A stretch of 64,000 nt of DNA from Adenophora triphylla var. japonica (lineage: Eukaryota > Streptophyta > Magnoliopsida > Asterales > Campanulaceae), in NCBI GenBank assembly GCA_022495995.1, contig JAFEMH010004904.1:62001-126000 (forward strand), in the 5' to 3' direction. The position numbers and the translations under genes were made by a program. Every line of letters begins with the position of its first letter. Position 1 is the first letter of the stretch. The notes beneath the pieces are model-generated. The model searched no databases and was not told the DNA's origin. It worked only from the letters and a program-made list of their open reading frames with translations. Shown here piece after piece: positions 45,724-57,907 of the stretch.

Positions 45724-47308
45724 TCATGCCATCAAGTCTCCCGAGCTGCCAACACCTCCGTCATCACTGCCTCTGGGGCTACCGTCCCTCCTTGACCGCT
45801 TGGCTCCAAGAGTGGGGGTCACTGCAGAGGCTATCGTCGACGCCGCCGTAGCCGCCTTATGAAACAGCCTCTCGGAGAGGTCCGACACCATGGCCATCAA
45901 GCCGGCCATCCCGCTCGCTCCATGGTCGTAATACGCCATGGACATAATGACCTGTTAATGGAAAGAAATACTCATAAAAGTCAGACATATACACATATAT
46001 GAACGATACAAGAAGCAATACAAGCAGAAAAAAATGTACCGAAGAGGCATTGGGAGGGCGACGATAACCCTCCGGAACCTGATTCGGGATCAGGATGTGG
46101 CCTGTCATCTGCATGCCTCCCATCATGTATGTATAGCTCGGAGGACCATAATCTGGCACAAGAGACTCAGGACCCGCATACTGGGACGAAGAGCCTGAGG
46201 CTGACGAGCCGGAAGCAGAAGTGGAAGCACGGGCACGCGGCTGCGTGCCGCCCACCATAAGGGGACCCATTAGTCGAGGCAGGAACTCCTCATACAAAGC
46301 ACCTTGAACCACACAATCCGTTGCCTCATAGCCATTCACGAAATTGGCATAATCTCTGTCAGGGACAAAATGAGTAGGATGCAACGCCCTGGGTGGATCC
46401 TCTGGCACTCTCCGAAGGAGTGAACCCCGGCCATGCTGAGGGAAGACTCGCTCACCTAAGTACATGGTATACCCCTCCAGCGATACCAAGATCCTCTGCA
46501 CATCAGTGATATCCCCACGCAATGAACCTCATGCTCCAACAAGGCCCACATGTACAAGCCCTGTCGCTCAAAGTTGAAATTGTCCAACAAGGCCCAAGCC
46601 TCCTCGACAGTCAGGGTCCAATCCTCCCCCTCATCCTCATCCACTGTGCGGTTGGAGTGGCTCCACCTGTTGATATCCGGGAACTGAGGCAGCCGCTCAC
46701 TCAGCTCAAACTTATGCTGTGAAAACACAGCATACCCCCATATCTGTACAAGAAAACAGAACAAATTCAGTACAAAGTGCAGACAAAATGTGCAGATAAG
46801 CAACAAGGAAAGTCAGAAAATGTACCTCCCAAGCATAAGAATACCCCAACATGGTATCCTTGGTATGCCTACATGCCTCGTCCATGGCATGATAGAAAAA
46901 AGCTAGACCGGCCGAGCCCCAGTCATAGGTACTCACCAGGTCAAGATCCTCCAGAAGCCCCAAAAGAGAGATGCAATCTGTGGAGGAATGATTGGCAAAG
47001 AGGGTCTCTGATAGGATGTACCAGAGAGCACCCCTCACCACTCGGTCCGTGACCGCATTGGCCTTGTCAGCATAGGCCCAGAGCTGATCACGAAGAGGCA
47101 ACAGCTCAATAGCAAATCCCTTGATTTTGCTAGGGTCAAAACCAATCAACCGTCTCCACTCAGATGGATTCACCGGTTTGAAACCCTCAGTCTTCGGAAG
47201 AGCAATACCGGTAAATTCCAGCCCAGTGATGGCCAGAATGTTAGTCGGGGTCGTGGTAGCTTCCCCGAAGTGCAGATGAACCGTGTGGGTAGTCTCCCAC
47301 CACCTCTC
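45724..47308 (-). pseudogene. PMD-B, 3' part: plant mobile domain gene split by E2
   Basis: Exon 2 continues from the E2 insertion (47308-46827), then exon 3 (46743-46040) and exon 4 (45956-45724, stop). Exon 2 has RWWETTHTVHLHFGEATTTP, NILAITGLEFTG, GALWYILSETLFANHSS and ends YSYAWE, as in PMD-A. Exon 3 starts IWGYAVF and holds MYLGERVFPQHGRG, matching LYLGERVYRQHGP of PMD-D. A one-base frameshift lies near 46525. The C-terminus is Ser/Gly/Ala-rich with a KRSRRD basic patch. It is antisense to E5 pol and convergent with it. The other part is at 59470-60140. Confidence 0.85.
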
Positions 47309-48896
47309 TGAATGTGCGCTCGCCGAAAAAAAATAAAAAGGGAGTCGCCACGCCATGCTTTGAGAGGTGCACTTTGAAAAACCTTTTCGAAAGAGAACGG
47401 GTTCGGGGGTCAGGTTACGCGTTGGGAAGAACTGAGAGTTCACCCAACACGCCTCATCCGTAGACGAGTCTTTCTAATCTAGACATCCTTATAATTCAAA
47501 ACAATGTGCAAACAATGATAATATGCAAGTGAGATAAACATGAATTTTATTGAATAGGCAAGATCATTACAACTTGTAGACCAATTGTCCGGGAGGCCAC
47601 ATCCCTTTACATCAATGAGAACAGATTACAAAAGGACTCAGGTCCTCTGCAAAGGATCATCTATGTCGCGTGACACAGGACTCCCTTGTCCAAGTATGTC
47701 GCGTGACATCAATGGTCACCTTGCAGAGGCTCACAACTGACAAATCACACAACCTTCATATGAACATAAAACTATAACTAAGAACAGATCTAGGCACTAA
47801 ACAACATAAACATATTGCTGAATATGAAAATAGCCAACTAGAATGAATTACAACTGAAACAATGGTCCCTGCAAATGGTCATGACATGTCACGTGACACA
47901 GGACTCCTCATGTCCAAATGTGTCGCGTGACATAGTGTTACCATCTGCAGGTACCTCACAAACTGAGATGCAGATCCAACAGATACACAACAATTACATC
48001 AAAACCAATAAGAACAATACGAATTAGATACAAATTGATCAAAGGAGTGTGGATAGAGGAGATTCACCCTCCCTTGACATCCAAATTGCCAATCTAAGTA
48101 GATCACATCATAATCAAGCAATTGGACTCAAAGCATAAATGATTTAAACAGAGAGATTGTAGTTGCCACTTGATAATCTGAGGTAGATGGAGCCTGATTA
48201 TCAAGTGGAGGAGAAGAGAAGACAATTAAACAATGAGATGAGAGAGAGGGAGAGAGAGAGAGACTAGTTACCCTCGTAGTCCTCAACTCTTACACCAAGA
48301 TAGGTGTAGGAGTCTTCAATTCAACCTTCTGAATGGAGAGCTGAGCACGAACTGAGAGCTGAATTGGAGGATTTGAAGTGTATGGTGATTAGGAGAGGAA
48401 ATGGGTTGAAGAGAGGTGAGAGATGAAGGAATTGGTAGGGGAATTGGGTAGTTTTGGTGAGGGAGCAGGAGAGAGAGAGTTTCTGGATGAATTTTGGTAG
48501 AGTGACTTTGGGAGGTTCAAATTCGGATCTAAAACTGAGAGGGGTAGGGTCTTATTTATAGCTGCAGTCCATGGTAGCCTTGTGTCGCACGACGTAACGT
48601 AACCACTTTCCATGCCTCGACTTGTCGCGTGACACAAGGTGACCATAACCGTTTTTGGCGCCAAATCTGGTTCTGGAACCTTCTTGGATAATTCCTAAAA
48701 AGTCCAAAACAGATTTATTCCTTCTAGGTCCCTTAGCCTGAGCAAAGTACAAAAAAGTACTTCCTTCACGTGAAACTTATGAAATGTTTCCGGAAGTCTT
48801 GGGATGGACCGGAAATTTACCAAAATGCCCCTAAATGCAATTTTATCATATTAAAATGCATCTGGAAAGGTCGCGAATTGGATTGGCGTACTTACA
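47309..48896 (-). repeat. E2 3' LTR
   Basis: 1588 bp. TATA box TATAAATAAG (complement of 48551-48560), with TGTCGCACGACG (48583-48594) and TGTCGCGTGACA (48623-48634) upstream of it on the minus strand. Two further palindrome pairs downstream (about 47664/47698 and 47887/47921) are each bounded by CTGCA. It has about 27 bp not present in the 5' LTR. Confidence 0.95.
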
Positions 48897-49118
48897 GAGC
48901 CCCTCGGCAACGTCACTTATGGAAGAAGTGAGGTTGTCGATAAAATAAGACCCAATCCCAATGAGCGGCTGGGGGATAAGGCGGAGGGCTAGACGGTGAT
49001 CTGGGGGAATCAGATGGATGGACCTTTTGAGAAAGGATTCCTACGTATCCCGGGGAGGGAATCAAGCCAAATCGTAGTTCGGACATGTGACTGGAGGGGG
49101 AAATCAACAAAGGACACG

Positions 49119-49540
49119 ACTGTGCGGTTGTCACCCAACATATAACTGTGCGGCTGTCACCCAACATCTGACTGTGTGGTTGTCGCCCAACATCTGACTG
49201 TGTGCTTGTTGCCCAACATCTGACTGTGCGGTTGTCGCCCAACATCTGACTGTGCGGTTGTCACCCATCATCTGACTGTGCGGTTGTCACCCATCATCTG
49301 ACTGTATGGTTGTCACCCATCATCTGACTATGCGGTTGTCACCCATCATCTGACTGTGCGGTTGTCATCCATCATATGACTGTGCGGTTGTCACCCATCA
49401 TCTGACTGTGCAGTTGTCACCCATCATCTGACTGTGCGGTTGCCACCCAACATCTGACTGTGCGGTTTTCACCCATCATCTGATTGTGTGGTTGTCACCC
49501 ATCATCTGACTGTGTGGTTGTCACCCATTATCTGAAATCT
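49119..49540 (-). repeat. 3' tandem repeats of E2 (26-bp unit)
   Basis: About sixteen copies of a 26-bp unit, CTGACTGTGCGGTTGTCACC plus CATCAT. The first copies read CAACAT instead of CATCAT. It occupies the 3' untranslated position next to the polypurine tract and is unrelated in sequence to the E1, E3 and E4 monomers. Confidence 0.93.
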
Positions 49541-50183
49541 GTAGCTGTCGAAGGGACTGATGCTATGGTTTGTGCTGCTGGGGATGGATGTAGCTGCCGG
49601 AGGGTCCTATGCTACTATCTGCTGTTGACGGTCACCGGGTGTGGGGCGGTCTTTTGTCGACTGTTGGCTTTAGGGTGTGGGACCTTGCCTGATGTGATGG
49701 GAATTTTGCTTGTTGTGATGGGGGCTTTGCTTGCTTGTGACAGGACTTTGCTTGCTTGTGACAGGAGCTTTGCTTGCTGTGACGGGGCTTTGTTTGCTTG
49801 TGACGAATTCTTGTTGACGGTTGACGGTGGGGCCATTGATTTTGATGCGTCCTGCTGGGGGGATTTAGATAGACACGAATTTTTTTGTCTCGGCTTTGCT
49901 TTGAGGGACAATCTTTGAGGTTTGCTCAGTTAACTGTTGTACCTGTGGGGAAATGCGACACTCAAAACAGTATAAGGATCAGCGTGTTAATTATCAAAAT
50001 ACAGGACTTTTTTAGAAATTTTTGGCCTAGGGACACTCTTTGTCGCACGACTTCAAAACATCGAACAGACTTCATTTTAAAACAAATTTTTAGAGGGAGG
50101 CCAACGGTTTTTGAGAAGAAAGACAACCAATTTCACATTTTCGAGTGAAATCAACGGAGGTTAGAGTATCAATTCTTTCAAAC

Positions 50184-52624
50184 ATGCCTCCTAAACCTCG
50201 ACCCACGAAGAAAGGCCCTTCCCAAGCTCAGTTGGCCGCTCGGAGGAAAAATGCTTTACGGAATTAGAGGCCCTTCGTTCCGTAAGCAATGCGAGGGGAA
50301 TTTTATCCTCAACTCAGGGAACATACTTCTACACCGGGGAAGAAAGACACAGTATTTTTCGAAACCCTTACTTTTCGCTTCCTTGAGCGACTGATTTTCG
50401 AACTGCTTGAGCTTTTACCTGTGAAATTCTAGGCTTGTTTCATAGTTACGGGCTTATGAGAAATTATAATTGCTTGTTTAACTGTCCTAATCCTAATTTT
50501 CTTGGAAAAGTATGAAATTACAAGTAGGAACAAATTATTGACAGGTTTTTTCTGATAATTTGGGATAATCATACCTGTGCTGTGTTTACCTGCAGGAGTT
50601 GCGCACCCGAGGCTCTCCGGAGGTCGTTGGTCAGCTATGGGATCTTTTGCCGGGTAGCCAGGAGTTAGGGCACTCACCTAAGGGTTTGATATATGCTGCC
50701 AGGCTTGGTCACTTGTTTGAGATGGCGAGGGACATAGGGGGCACCCAGAGGAGTGCAGGACTTGTGAGGGCATTCAGGGAATTCTGGTGGGAGACTACCC
50801 ACTCCTTTCATTTTTCTTGGGGAGAGGCGACTGTCACTCCTTACGATTTTGCTGTCATCACGGGCCTCCCTTTCACTGATGAGCCATTGTATTTGGAGGA
50901 GCCTGTTCTTGAGGTTGATCCATAGCCGCCCACTGAGGCATATTTCATGGAGCTAATTGGTTTTCTTCCCAAGGGTAAAAAGGGGAATGGATATGAGCTT
51001 GGGGAGCTTCATGGTCAGTTGGTTGGGCAGAGCCAAGATTATCCAGCTGAGGTGGTGGATACGGAGGAGGACAGGTTGAGGGCTTTAAGGCTGGCTAGAG
51101 CTTTTCTGTGGATTGGTTTTTCTGACATGTTGTTTATCAACGCTACATCTTCTACCTTGATTTCTTTGTTGGAGCTTCTGAGAGACTGGGATGCTGTTGG
51201 GACCTTATCTTGGGGAGAGGCTGGACTTGCGGAGATGTACTTGGCTTTGGACGACATCAGCAGGGGGGAGGCTAAGTCCTTCAACTGCTGTCATTTTGCT
51301 TTTGAGGTACTTCCCAGTCTGAGTCTATCCTTTGCATAATTTTCTTTCTGTCCTTTTATCAATCTGATTTGCTCTGATCTTTCTTTTCTTAGGTCTAGGC
51401 TTATGAGATTATCGGTTGTTATGCTTGGAGAGTGGGGGATGCGTATCCAGCTACTACATTTCCTGCTATGAGACGATGGGTGAAAGATGCTCGGGTGAAG
51501 GTTAGGTCGGCGGACACCAGGGGGCGTGTGACTGCTTATTATGAGGATACCATTATCTGCTTGCGGAGGACTCCCGGGAGTTTGACTCTATTTCCTTGGG
51601 ATGGCCGATATGCTGGGGTTAATCTAGAGCATGCTCTTCATCTGACTGAGTGTCGCAAATTGTTGGTGGGTTTGTCTGGGGATGCTTTGTATTTGGGGGA
51701 GCGGGTTTATAGACAGCACGGCCCCAGGAGCGTTGCTAGAGTCCCATATGATTCTCCTGCTGAGATATGGTTTCCCAGGAAGTTAGAGGACGTGGCCGCT
51801 TTGATCCAGGGGGAGCCCACTTTCAATTATACTGAGGATGATGGGGATTACGGAGCTTATATGGCTATGAGGCTGAGGTCACCGCAGGTGGCTCTGAGAC
51901 GTGATGCTCAGGGTGCCGGCCCATCTACTGGACATGTTGCAGACGCACCTTTGCCTCCTCCTTTTGTTGATTTTCAGGATGGAGATCATATGAGGTGGGC
52001 CCCCCTCGATATCAGCCAGATTTATCCATATTTTCATCTTCCTGAGGGCACTCGTTCTGTAAGTAGCTGTCTTTCTTTCATCGTTTTGAACTGTTTGCAT
52101 CTTTTGTCTCTTATTCTGAATTGGTTTATGATCCTCCCTTTGTTTGGTTGTGCCAGGTCTCTTCTGATGTTTACTGGAGTTTTGCTCACCATTACACTGG
52201 AGCCATGGATATGATTGATCAGCTGATGAGGAGCAATCGGTATTTGAGGGAGAGGTGTATGGCTCAGAGTTCTGATGATAGTGATTCCACACTCAGCTTG
52301 CCTGGCATGAAGAGAGCTCGCACTGACATGTCTGCTGAGGATACTCATACGCCCAGGACCAAGACTGCTCGTCGTCGTACCCCTACCCCTTCCAGTTCTG
52401 ATAGTGATGCTTCCAGAGATCCTCATGAGCTTGAGACTTCGACCATTCCTGTTATGCACGAGCTTTTTCGAGATGACCCCATTGTTTATCATGATCCTGC
52501 CGCTGATGTAGATTCTGAGGAGGGAGATGAAGATGGAGAGGAGAGAGATGATGCTTATAGTGATGATGATAGTAGCTCTGACGACGATGGGGGTTACATT
52601 TCTGAGGACGATGGCTCGAAGTAG
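50184..52624 (+). pseudogene. PMD-D: plant mobile domain gene carried antisense inside E2
   Basis: Four exons join in phase 0: 50184-50420 (MPPKPRPTKKGPSQAQLAAR), 50596-51306, 51393-52058 and 52157-52624; about 690 codons. Exon 2 has the PMD core (FWWETTHSFHFSWGEATVTP, YDFAVITGLPFTDEP, AFLWIGFSDMLFINATSS). Exon 3 starts V-stop-AY, where PMD-A and B have IWGY, so TGG became TAG. It contains LYLGERVYRQHGP. Exon 4 holds basic stretches (PRTKTARRRTPTPSSS) and a long acidic tail (DSEEGDEDGEERDD), suggesting a nuclear protein. In-frame stops: two in exon 1 (about 50266 and 50284), TAG at 50923 and TAG at 51396. A single TGTCGCACGACT element lies upstream at about 50040. Confidence 0.85.
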
Positions 52625-53690
52625 CCCCTTGCATCAAGACATTTCTCTTTTGACTATTGTACCCTTTTTTTTTTTTTTTGCAAAGAACCGAACAAGCACT
52701 TTTTTTTTATTTTGCTAAGAACTTAATTACCTTTCCTAGATTCAGTATATTGTTGCTAGCCTTTTACGTTATTTTTATTGTTTGCACGAGTCCACTTTTG
52801 GGGTAATGATGATGAATGGCTTTTTGGTTTGAATGACAATGGCACAAGTATGAATGGCTTTCGGGGTTTAGCTTGTATATGGAGGGTGAGTGTGTATGCT
52901 GTCTAAATGAATCCCTCTCCCATGATATTTGCAGGGTGATTCTGTTGTTCTGTAGTTGGAGACAAGTCGGGGCGTACCCTGGTATTGATCAGATTGCAAG
53001 TCACTGATGCTGGTGTTGGTAACATGATGTCGCACGACTCAGGATAGCTGGGACACTTTATGTCGCGTGACACAACAAGTCATGTAGACAGAGCTTCAAA
53101 ATCAGACTTTCCCAATATTTCAAAAACTCCTCCATTGACCTAAAGCATGAGATTCAGTAGCCCCAATATGGAGTAACCTCTTTAATTAATCAATCCATTC
53201 CTGGGGGAAAATCCAAAAGCCAACCCCGGTGTCCACATACAAATGAACCCATCAGTCTTCTTCTTTAACCAAGCCCCAGTTTGACATCCCTTTTAATTGC
53301 CTTCAAAACATCGTGTATCCCAAGAGGAGATCATTCTCTGAACTTCAGTCAATCAGTCAGCGGACAAGATTTAGAAGTGTTTACGTGCAGGGGCATATTT
53401 TCCAAAAGGTGGGAGTGATTCTCGAACTTGTATTTGACATTTCTCGCTTTAGGTTCGACTCTTTCGAGAGAGTATAAGCGTCACAAGGTAGGGAAAAGTG
53501 TATGGAAACCCCTGCTGACAGAAATACAGTATTTAGCTCTATGTCCTAAAAATGTAGAGAAGAAGACTTACCGAGACACTTGAAAACCTGTCTTATTCGT
53601 CATGATCACAAAGTTGCTTAAAACCATTTATTGATGTTCGGGTTATTCAACCACCAAAACCGACATGAGCAAATATTTTTATCAATCCTG
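52625..53690. other. E2 internal spacer, no gene
   Basis: Holds T-rich runs after the PMD-D stop and a palindrome pair at about 53028 and 53061 (TGTCGCACGACT, TGTCGCGTGACA). About 53340-53690 matches E1 4570-4900 in reverse orientation. Confidence 0.5.
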
Positions 53691-54221
53691 AGGAGAAAAC
53701 CCACTGATATCAAGAATCAAACTTGGACAGATGAACAGTGTATAGGGACGGCCTTTGCTGAAACCAGATTTTCTGATATTTGTTTGTGATTTCGACCGAA
53801 CCAGTGATGGTTGCCTACGTTCCCCTCCTTGGGAGGAGCTCAGGTCGCCGTAGTTTGGCTCGTCCTGAATGAAAATGATGAACGGTGAAATTCGGGGATT
53901 TGAGGACCTTTGAGAATTTTGAGAATTGCAACACATGTCCTCTTGGAGTGTTGATAGGAGACACGGATGTGAAGCCACAATGGGACGTTCACGGCAAGTG
54001 TTTGCGGAGGAGAAATGAAATATGCTCACATGCGACGTTGAATGGACAGACGGAATTTGCACAATCTTCGCTTGATGGTCTTTTGAGCCGGGATAGACTT
54101 AGCTCCTCTTTTAAGCAATAATCTGTTTTAGATTTCGATGATATTGGAATGAAACTGCTATCCGGTAGGAACTGCGACTGGGTCTCGGGGTTTCGATCGG
54201 TCTTCGGGTGATTCAGGATAT

Positions 54222-54437
54222 CATGACCTCTTAAAACAGGAGGTCGTCTAGGCCTTTTGCTGACTGGACTTTTAAATATGAGAGGTTGGCTCTTGGGTAT
54301 GTGTTTGGGGATTTCTAAGGTGAGGGAAATTTGTGACTATATCTTTGCTGCCTCTAAGGATGAGAGGTCAATCTTGGCTTCGGTAAGGACAAGGGTCATG
54401 GTAATGGGAATGTCCTCTAAAATTGAGAGGACGGCTC
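54222..54437 (-). other. Hairpin array of E2 (homologous to E1 3779-4085)
   Basis: Minus-strand 7-7-7 units: GTCCTCT...AGAGGAC (about 54411-54431, fully paired GT/AC), GACCTCT...AGAGGCA (about 54348-54368, same as unit 4 of E1), a decayed AACCTCT unit (about 54277-54297) and GACCTCC...AGAGGTC (about 54224-54244, one mismatch). Order matches E1. Confidence 0.6.
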
Positions 54438-55310
54438 GGGATTGGTTAAGGTAGATGAGGGGACATCCGTGTTGCTTCTTTATTGGCTCTGAGACTCCCT
54501 TTGAGTAACGACCGGGTCCTCTGACTTTTACTTTTGAAAGGGTCGCTGGGGACTATGCTCTATTTCTTTTCTTCTTCTTTCTATTTTTTTATTTTGCTTT
54601 TTTTTATATATTTTTTTTTTGAGAGGAGCATTTCAACTAGTCCACAGGATGGATCATTGCTTCCGTCGTTCTTGAGCTTAGAGCCGGTCGATCTTTCTTT
54701 TGAATTACAGGAGCCTCAAGGATAGTCCCTCTTCTTCTGGCGATGGTTAAATGGGTTTCAAAACATGCCGATCTTGAAATGACGGGGTATGATTTAGTGA
54801 GGGGGGAGGTAATGGCTTTCCTATGGGTGAAAGGTTTCAGCTGCAGCCCCTACCGGATAGTCTGAACGAGATTGAGCCTTCATTTGCTTGCTTAGGCTTA
54901 CTTTGAGAAAAATCCGTGCAAATTCGTCGAACAACGAGATAGCGAGGGCGAAGGAAGGTGTGTGAGCATATGGAACGCGAGATGGAGAATTGGTGAGCCC
55001 CACTTTGGGAAGGATATCAGTCGATTTTCTCGCTCCGATCAATTTAAACATTAGTCATTTCAAAGCATTAGTCGGTGAGCAGCACAAGTGATTATGTAGA
55101 ATAAAACCATTTCAATAAAATGTAACGTGGGTGCACAAGTAATGTCTCGAGTCTAGCAAGAATAGAAACAAATATTTTATTCATTGAAATAAAAGACTCA
55201 TAACAAGGGTGAAATAGACTCAAATCATGAAAACAAACATCTACTAGCAGGGTAAAAATCAACTAAGACCCTATGACATCTGACTGATTGACCTTTCCCA
55301 TGGGGAAGCT

Positions 55311-56561
55311 TTAAAATTGCTGATGAGGATTATTGGCCACTTTGGGGGAAGCTTTTTCAATTCTACCTTCATCAACCATCCTTTGGATCAACATCTTCAG
55401 GGGAACACAGTCGTTGGTGGCATGACCAGGGTATTGATGATAGTAACAATACTTGCTGCGATCCAAATTGGGATTGGGCTTGGTGGGACGGTAATTATCA
55501 AGCGGCTTTATCATTCCTCTTCGCATCAACCCATTAAAAGCATCCTCAGTTGTTATTCCCAAATCATCAAATTCTCGCTTCTTGCGTGGTGGAAACTGAC
55601 GGAGATCCCAAACATTGCTTTCTTCATGGGAACCTATTTCGATCTTCCCCTCATCAATGAGTTCCTGAATGACCCTTCTCAATTGTATGCAAGCACAGGT
55701 GGTATGTCCCGAATATTGGTGATAGTCACAGTATTTGCTTGGATCTATGTTCTCATTGTGATGGAGAGGGATATAATTAACTAACGGCTGAACCAAACCT
55801 CCGCTCACCAAAACCTTGAGAAATTTATTCATAGACATTCCTACATTTCCCCAATACGCTTTCTTCTTTTCCGTTCAAACTTTCTTTGGAGAGGACCCGG
55901 GTATTACCGTCCCTGGCTGAATAGGGTTCACAGCTGGAATAAAGGACATTTGATTGACTGTCACATATGAGGTTGGTCCTGAATGCTGATCATGCGGGGG
56001 TGACAGGCTGAAACCATGTGAACTCAATGGTGGTTGTGGAGCACTTCCTTGCAGGGGAACTTGGTCAGGGTGGAATAGCAGGGATCCTCTCTTAGTAAAA
56101 TAATGGCATGACCCTTGGGAATCTGGCTGGTATTGACTCTTCATATCAGGTTGATTAGGAAAACTGAAAGCTTCAAGGGTCGGTTGTTCATCCTCAATCT
56201 GAGTTTGAATCACCTGAGGCATCGGGGAAGGGATTTTATCTTGCTCATTTTCAACCACCCCTTTCATTGCATCTCTATTTCCGTAATCAACACTGTCGGC
56301 TTTGATGATTTCTTCATACGATCCATCTTCGTGGCTAATTATTGTAACCCCCCGGATACGCATAGCTTCCACAAATCTAGCGTGAGTTTCTTCCTCTCGG
56401 GCTTTGGCAATTTGGGCTAGCAGTTGAGCCTTACATTCACGAACTATAGCGGCTTCAAGAGCAGCTTGCAACTCTGCTACCGACAGATCATTCAATTCTA
56501 GCTGGCCTGAAGTAGGGAGCATTCCAGACTGAGTGGATGGCATATCTTTTGCACCAGACAT
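55311..56561 (-). pseudogene. E2 gag (Tat type), internally deleted
   Basis: Two frames, 56561-55875 and 55838-55311. The first is the N-terminal domain (ELQAALEAAIVRECKAQLLA, Gln/Pro-rich linker). The second has two Cys/His knuckle-like repeats, KYCDYHQYSGHTT..C and KYCYYHQYPGHATNDC, each followed by an L..(L/V)I(Q/Q).(L/M)(I/V)DEG helix. That motif is characteristic of Tat/Ogre gag proteins. The capsid-like middle domain is absent and a frame break lies between the halves, so it cannot form particles by itself. It is partially conserved in E1. Confidence 0.7.
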
Positions 56562-57147
56562 CTCGGATAGCGGAACAGATAAAAGCTTTACGGGAAATGC
56601 TTCGAAGATAGGAATTTCCCCCCCTAAAGATCACAGAATATCAGAACACGTTCCCAACTTATCACCACTACAGAGGGTGGATAGGGGTTTATAAGGTGAG
56701 GAAAGAAAAAGGGAATACGGGAGAGGAAGAAGGAGAAGGAACGGAGAGAACAGACTCGCGCAAACAAATTATTTATCTTTATGTATAAATCGGTGGTTTA
56801 AATCCTAAGAACGGTTGGGAAAGGCTAATCCTTTATTTACGCAAACTATACCTTGGGGAAGCCTAGGGACGCAATGTTCACATTACACTAAATGTTTTGC
56901 ATTTGAAATTAATAATAAGTGATGATACCTAAACAAAACCTAACACGACGTGGGACGGACGAGTAGCCCCAATTTCTAGGGAAATTTGGGCAGCATAACG
57001 GGTATTCTCGGGGAATTTCCAAGAAAAATCCGGCATGACCTCTCGTCGGTGCATGGTGACAATGCGGCATGATCTCTCATTTAGGACACGCCACGGGAGT
57101 GACATGTCCTCACGTGAAACCATGTTGCGTTGGCAACATGCCCACAA

Positions 57148-57887
57148 GGTGCGGGGTTTTGAGGAAGGTAGAAAGACTTATTGGAAATTTCAAAAACAAC
57201 TCATTTTGGTGTAGTTAAAACGTTGTATCAAAAACCAACCGTGGGTAAGGTTTAAGTGTGGTGCCACCTAAACGCACTAGGGGGATGGGTTTGACATTAG
57301 GCGCTCAAGCGTAGGCGAATATTATCACCGTCCGTGATGCCGTCAATCGCACCCGAGGGTTCTAAAACTATGTGATGTAGTGTGCGGATGACTATATTCT
57401 TTTATTTACAAAAAAAATGAATTTTTTTATTTATTTATTTTATTTATCAAAAAGAAAACACACACACACACACACACTCTCTCAGGGAAGAAAAAAAAAG
57501 AACAACAGTCAGCTGAGCAATCTTTCTCTTGATTCAAGGGACTGCCCTCAAACCAGAACCTGAAACCTGTCCAGTGACTACTCTTGTCGCGTGACACAGA
57601 ACAGCATGGGACAAGGCTGTCGCACGACCAAGAGAGTCACTGAACCAGACCCTGCAAAACTGAGATTAGCCCCTGCCTCTCCTTGACAAGGGATGAAACC
57701 AACCAGTAAAGCAACACATATAAACCACAAACAACATACAAAAGGCCTACGAGTTGTAAGATCTCATAAAATGCATGTATCGCACATGATTAACAAGGAT
57801 GCACATTAAGATGAATAGATTGGATGTCTAAACGAACGAAAGTATGACCCTCTTAGTTTTTGAAAAAATAGGTTTTCAAAAACACAA
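57148..57887 (-). other. E2 leader, no gene
   Basis: Leader shared with E1 1444-2330. It contains an (AC)n run near 57459-57477, A/T-rich low complexity near 57405-57450, and a palindrome pair TGTCGCGTGACA (57586-57597) and TGTCGCACGACC (57618-57629). These sit inside a larger inverted repeat, CAGTGACTACTCTTG...CAAGAGAGTCACTG. Confidence 0.55.
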
Positions 57888-57906
57888 GTCCCCAGCGGAG
57901 TCGCCA
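57888..57906 (-). other. Primer binding site candidate of E2
   Basis: The minus strand reads TGGCGACTCCGCTGGGGAC, one base after the 5' LTR, identical to E1. Confidence 0.7.
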
Positions 57907-57907
57907 C

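Noticed and set aside
49119..49540. Regular repeat array that could suggest CRISPR
   Set aside because: No unique spacers and no cas genes; the 26-bp unit is a head-to-tail tandem repeat in an LTR element 3' UTR.
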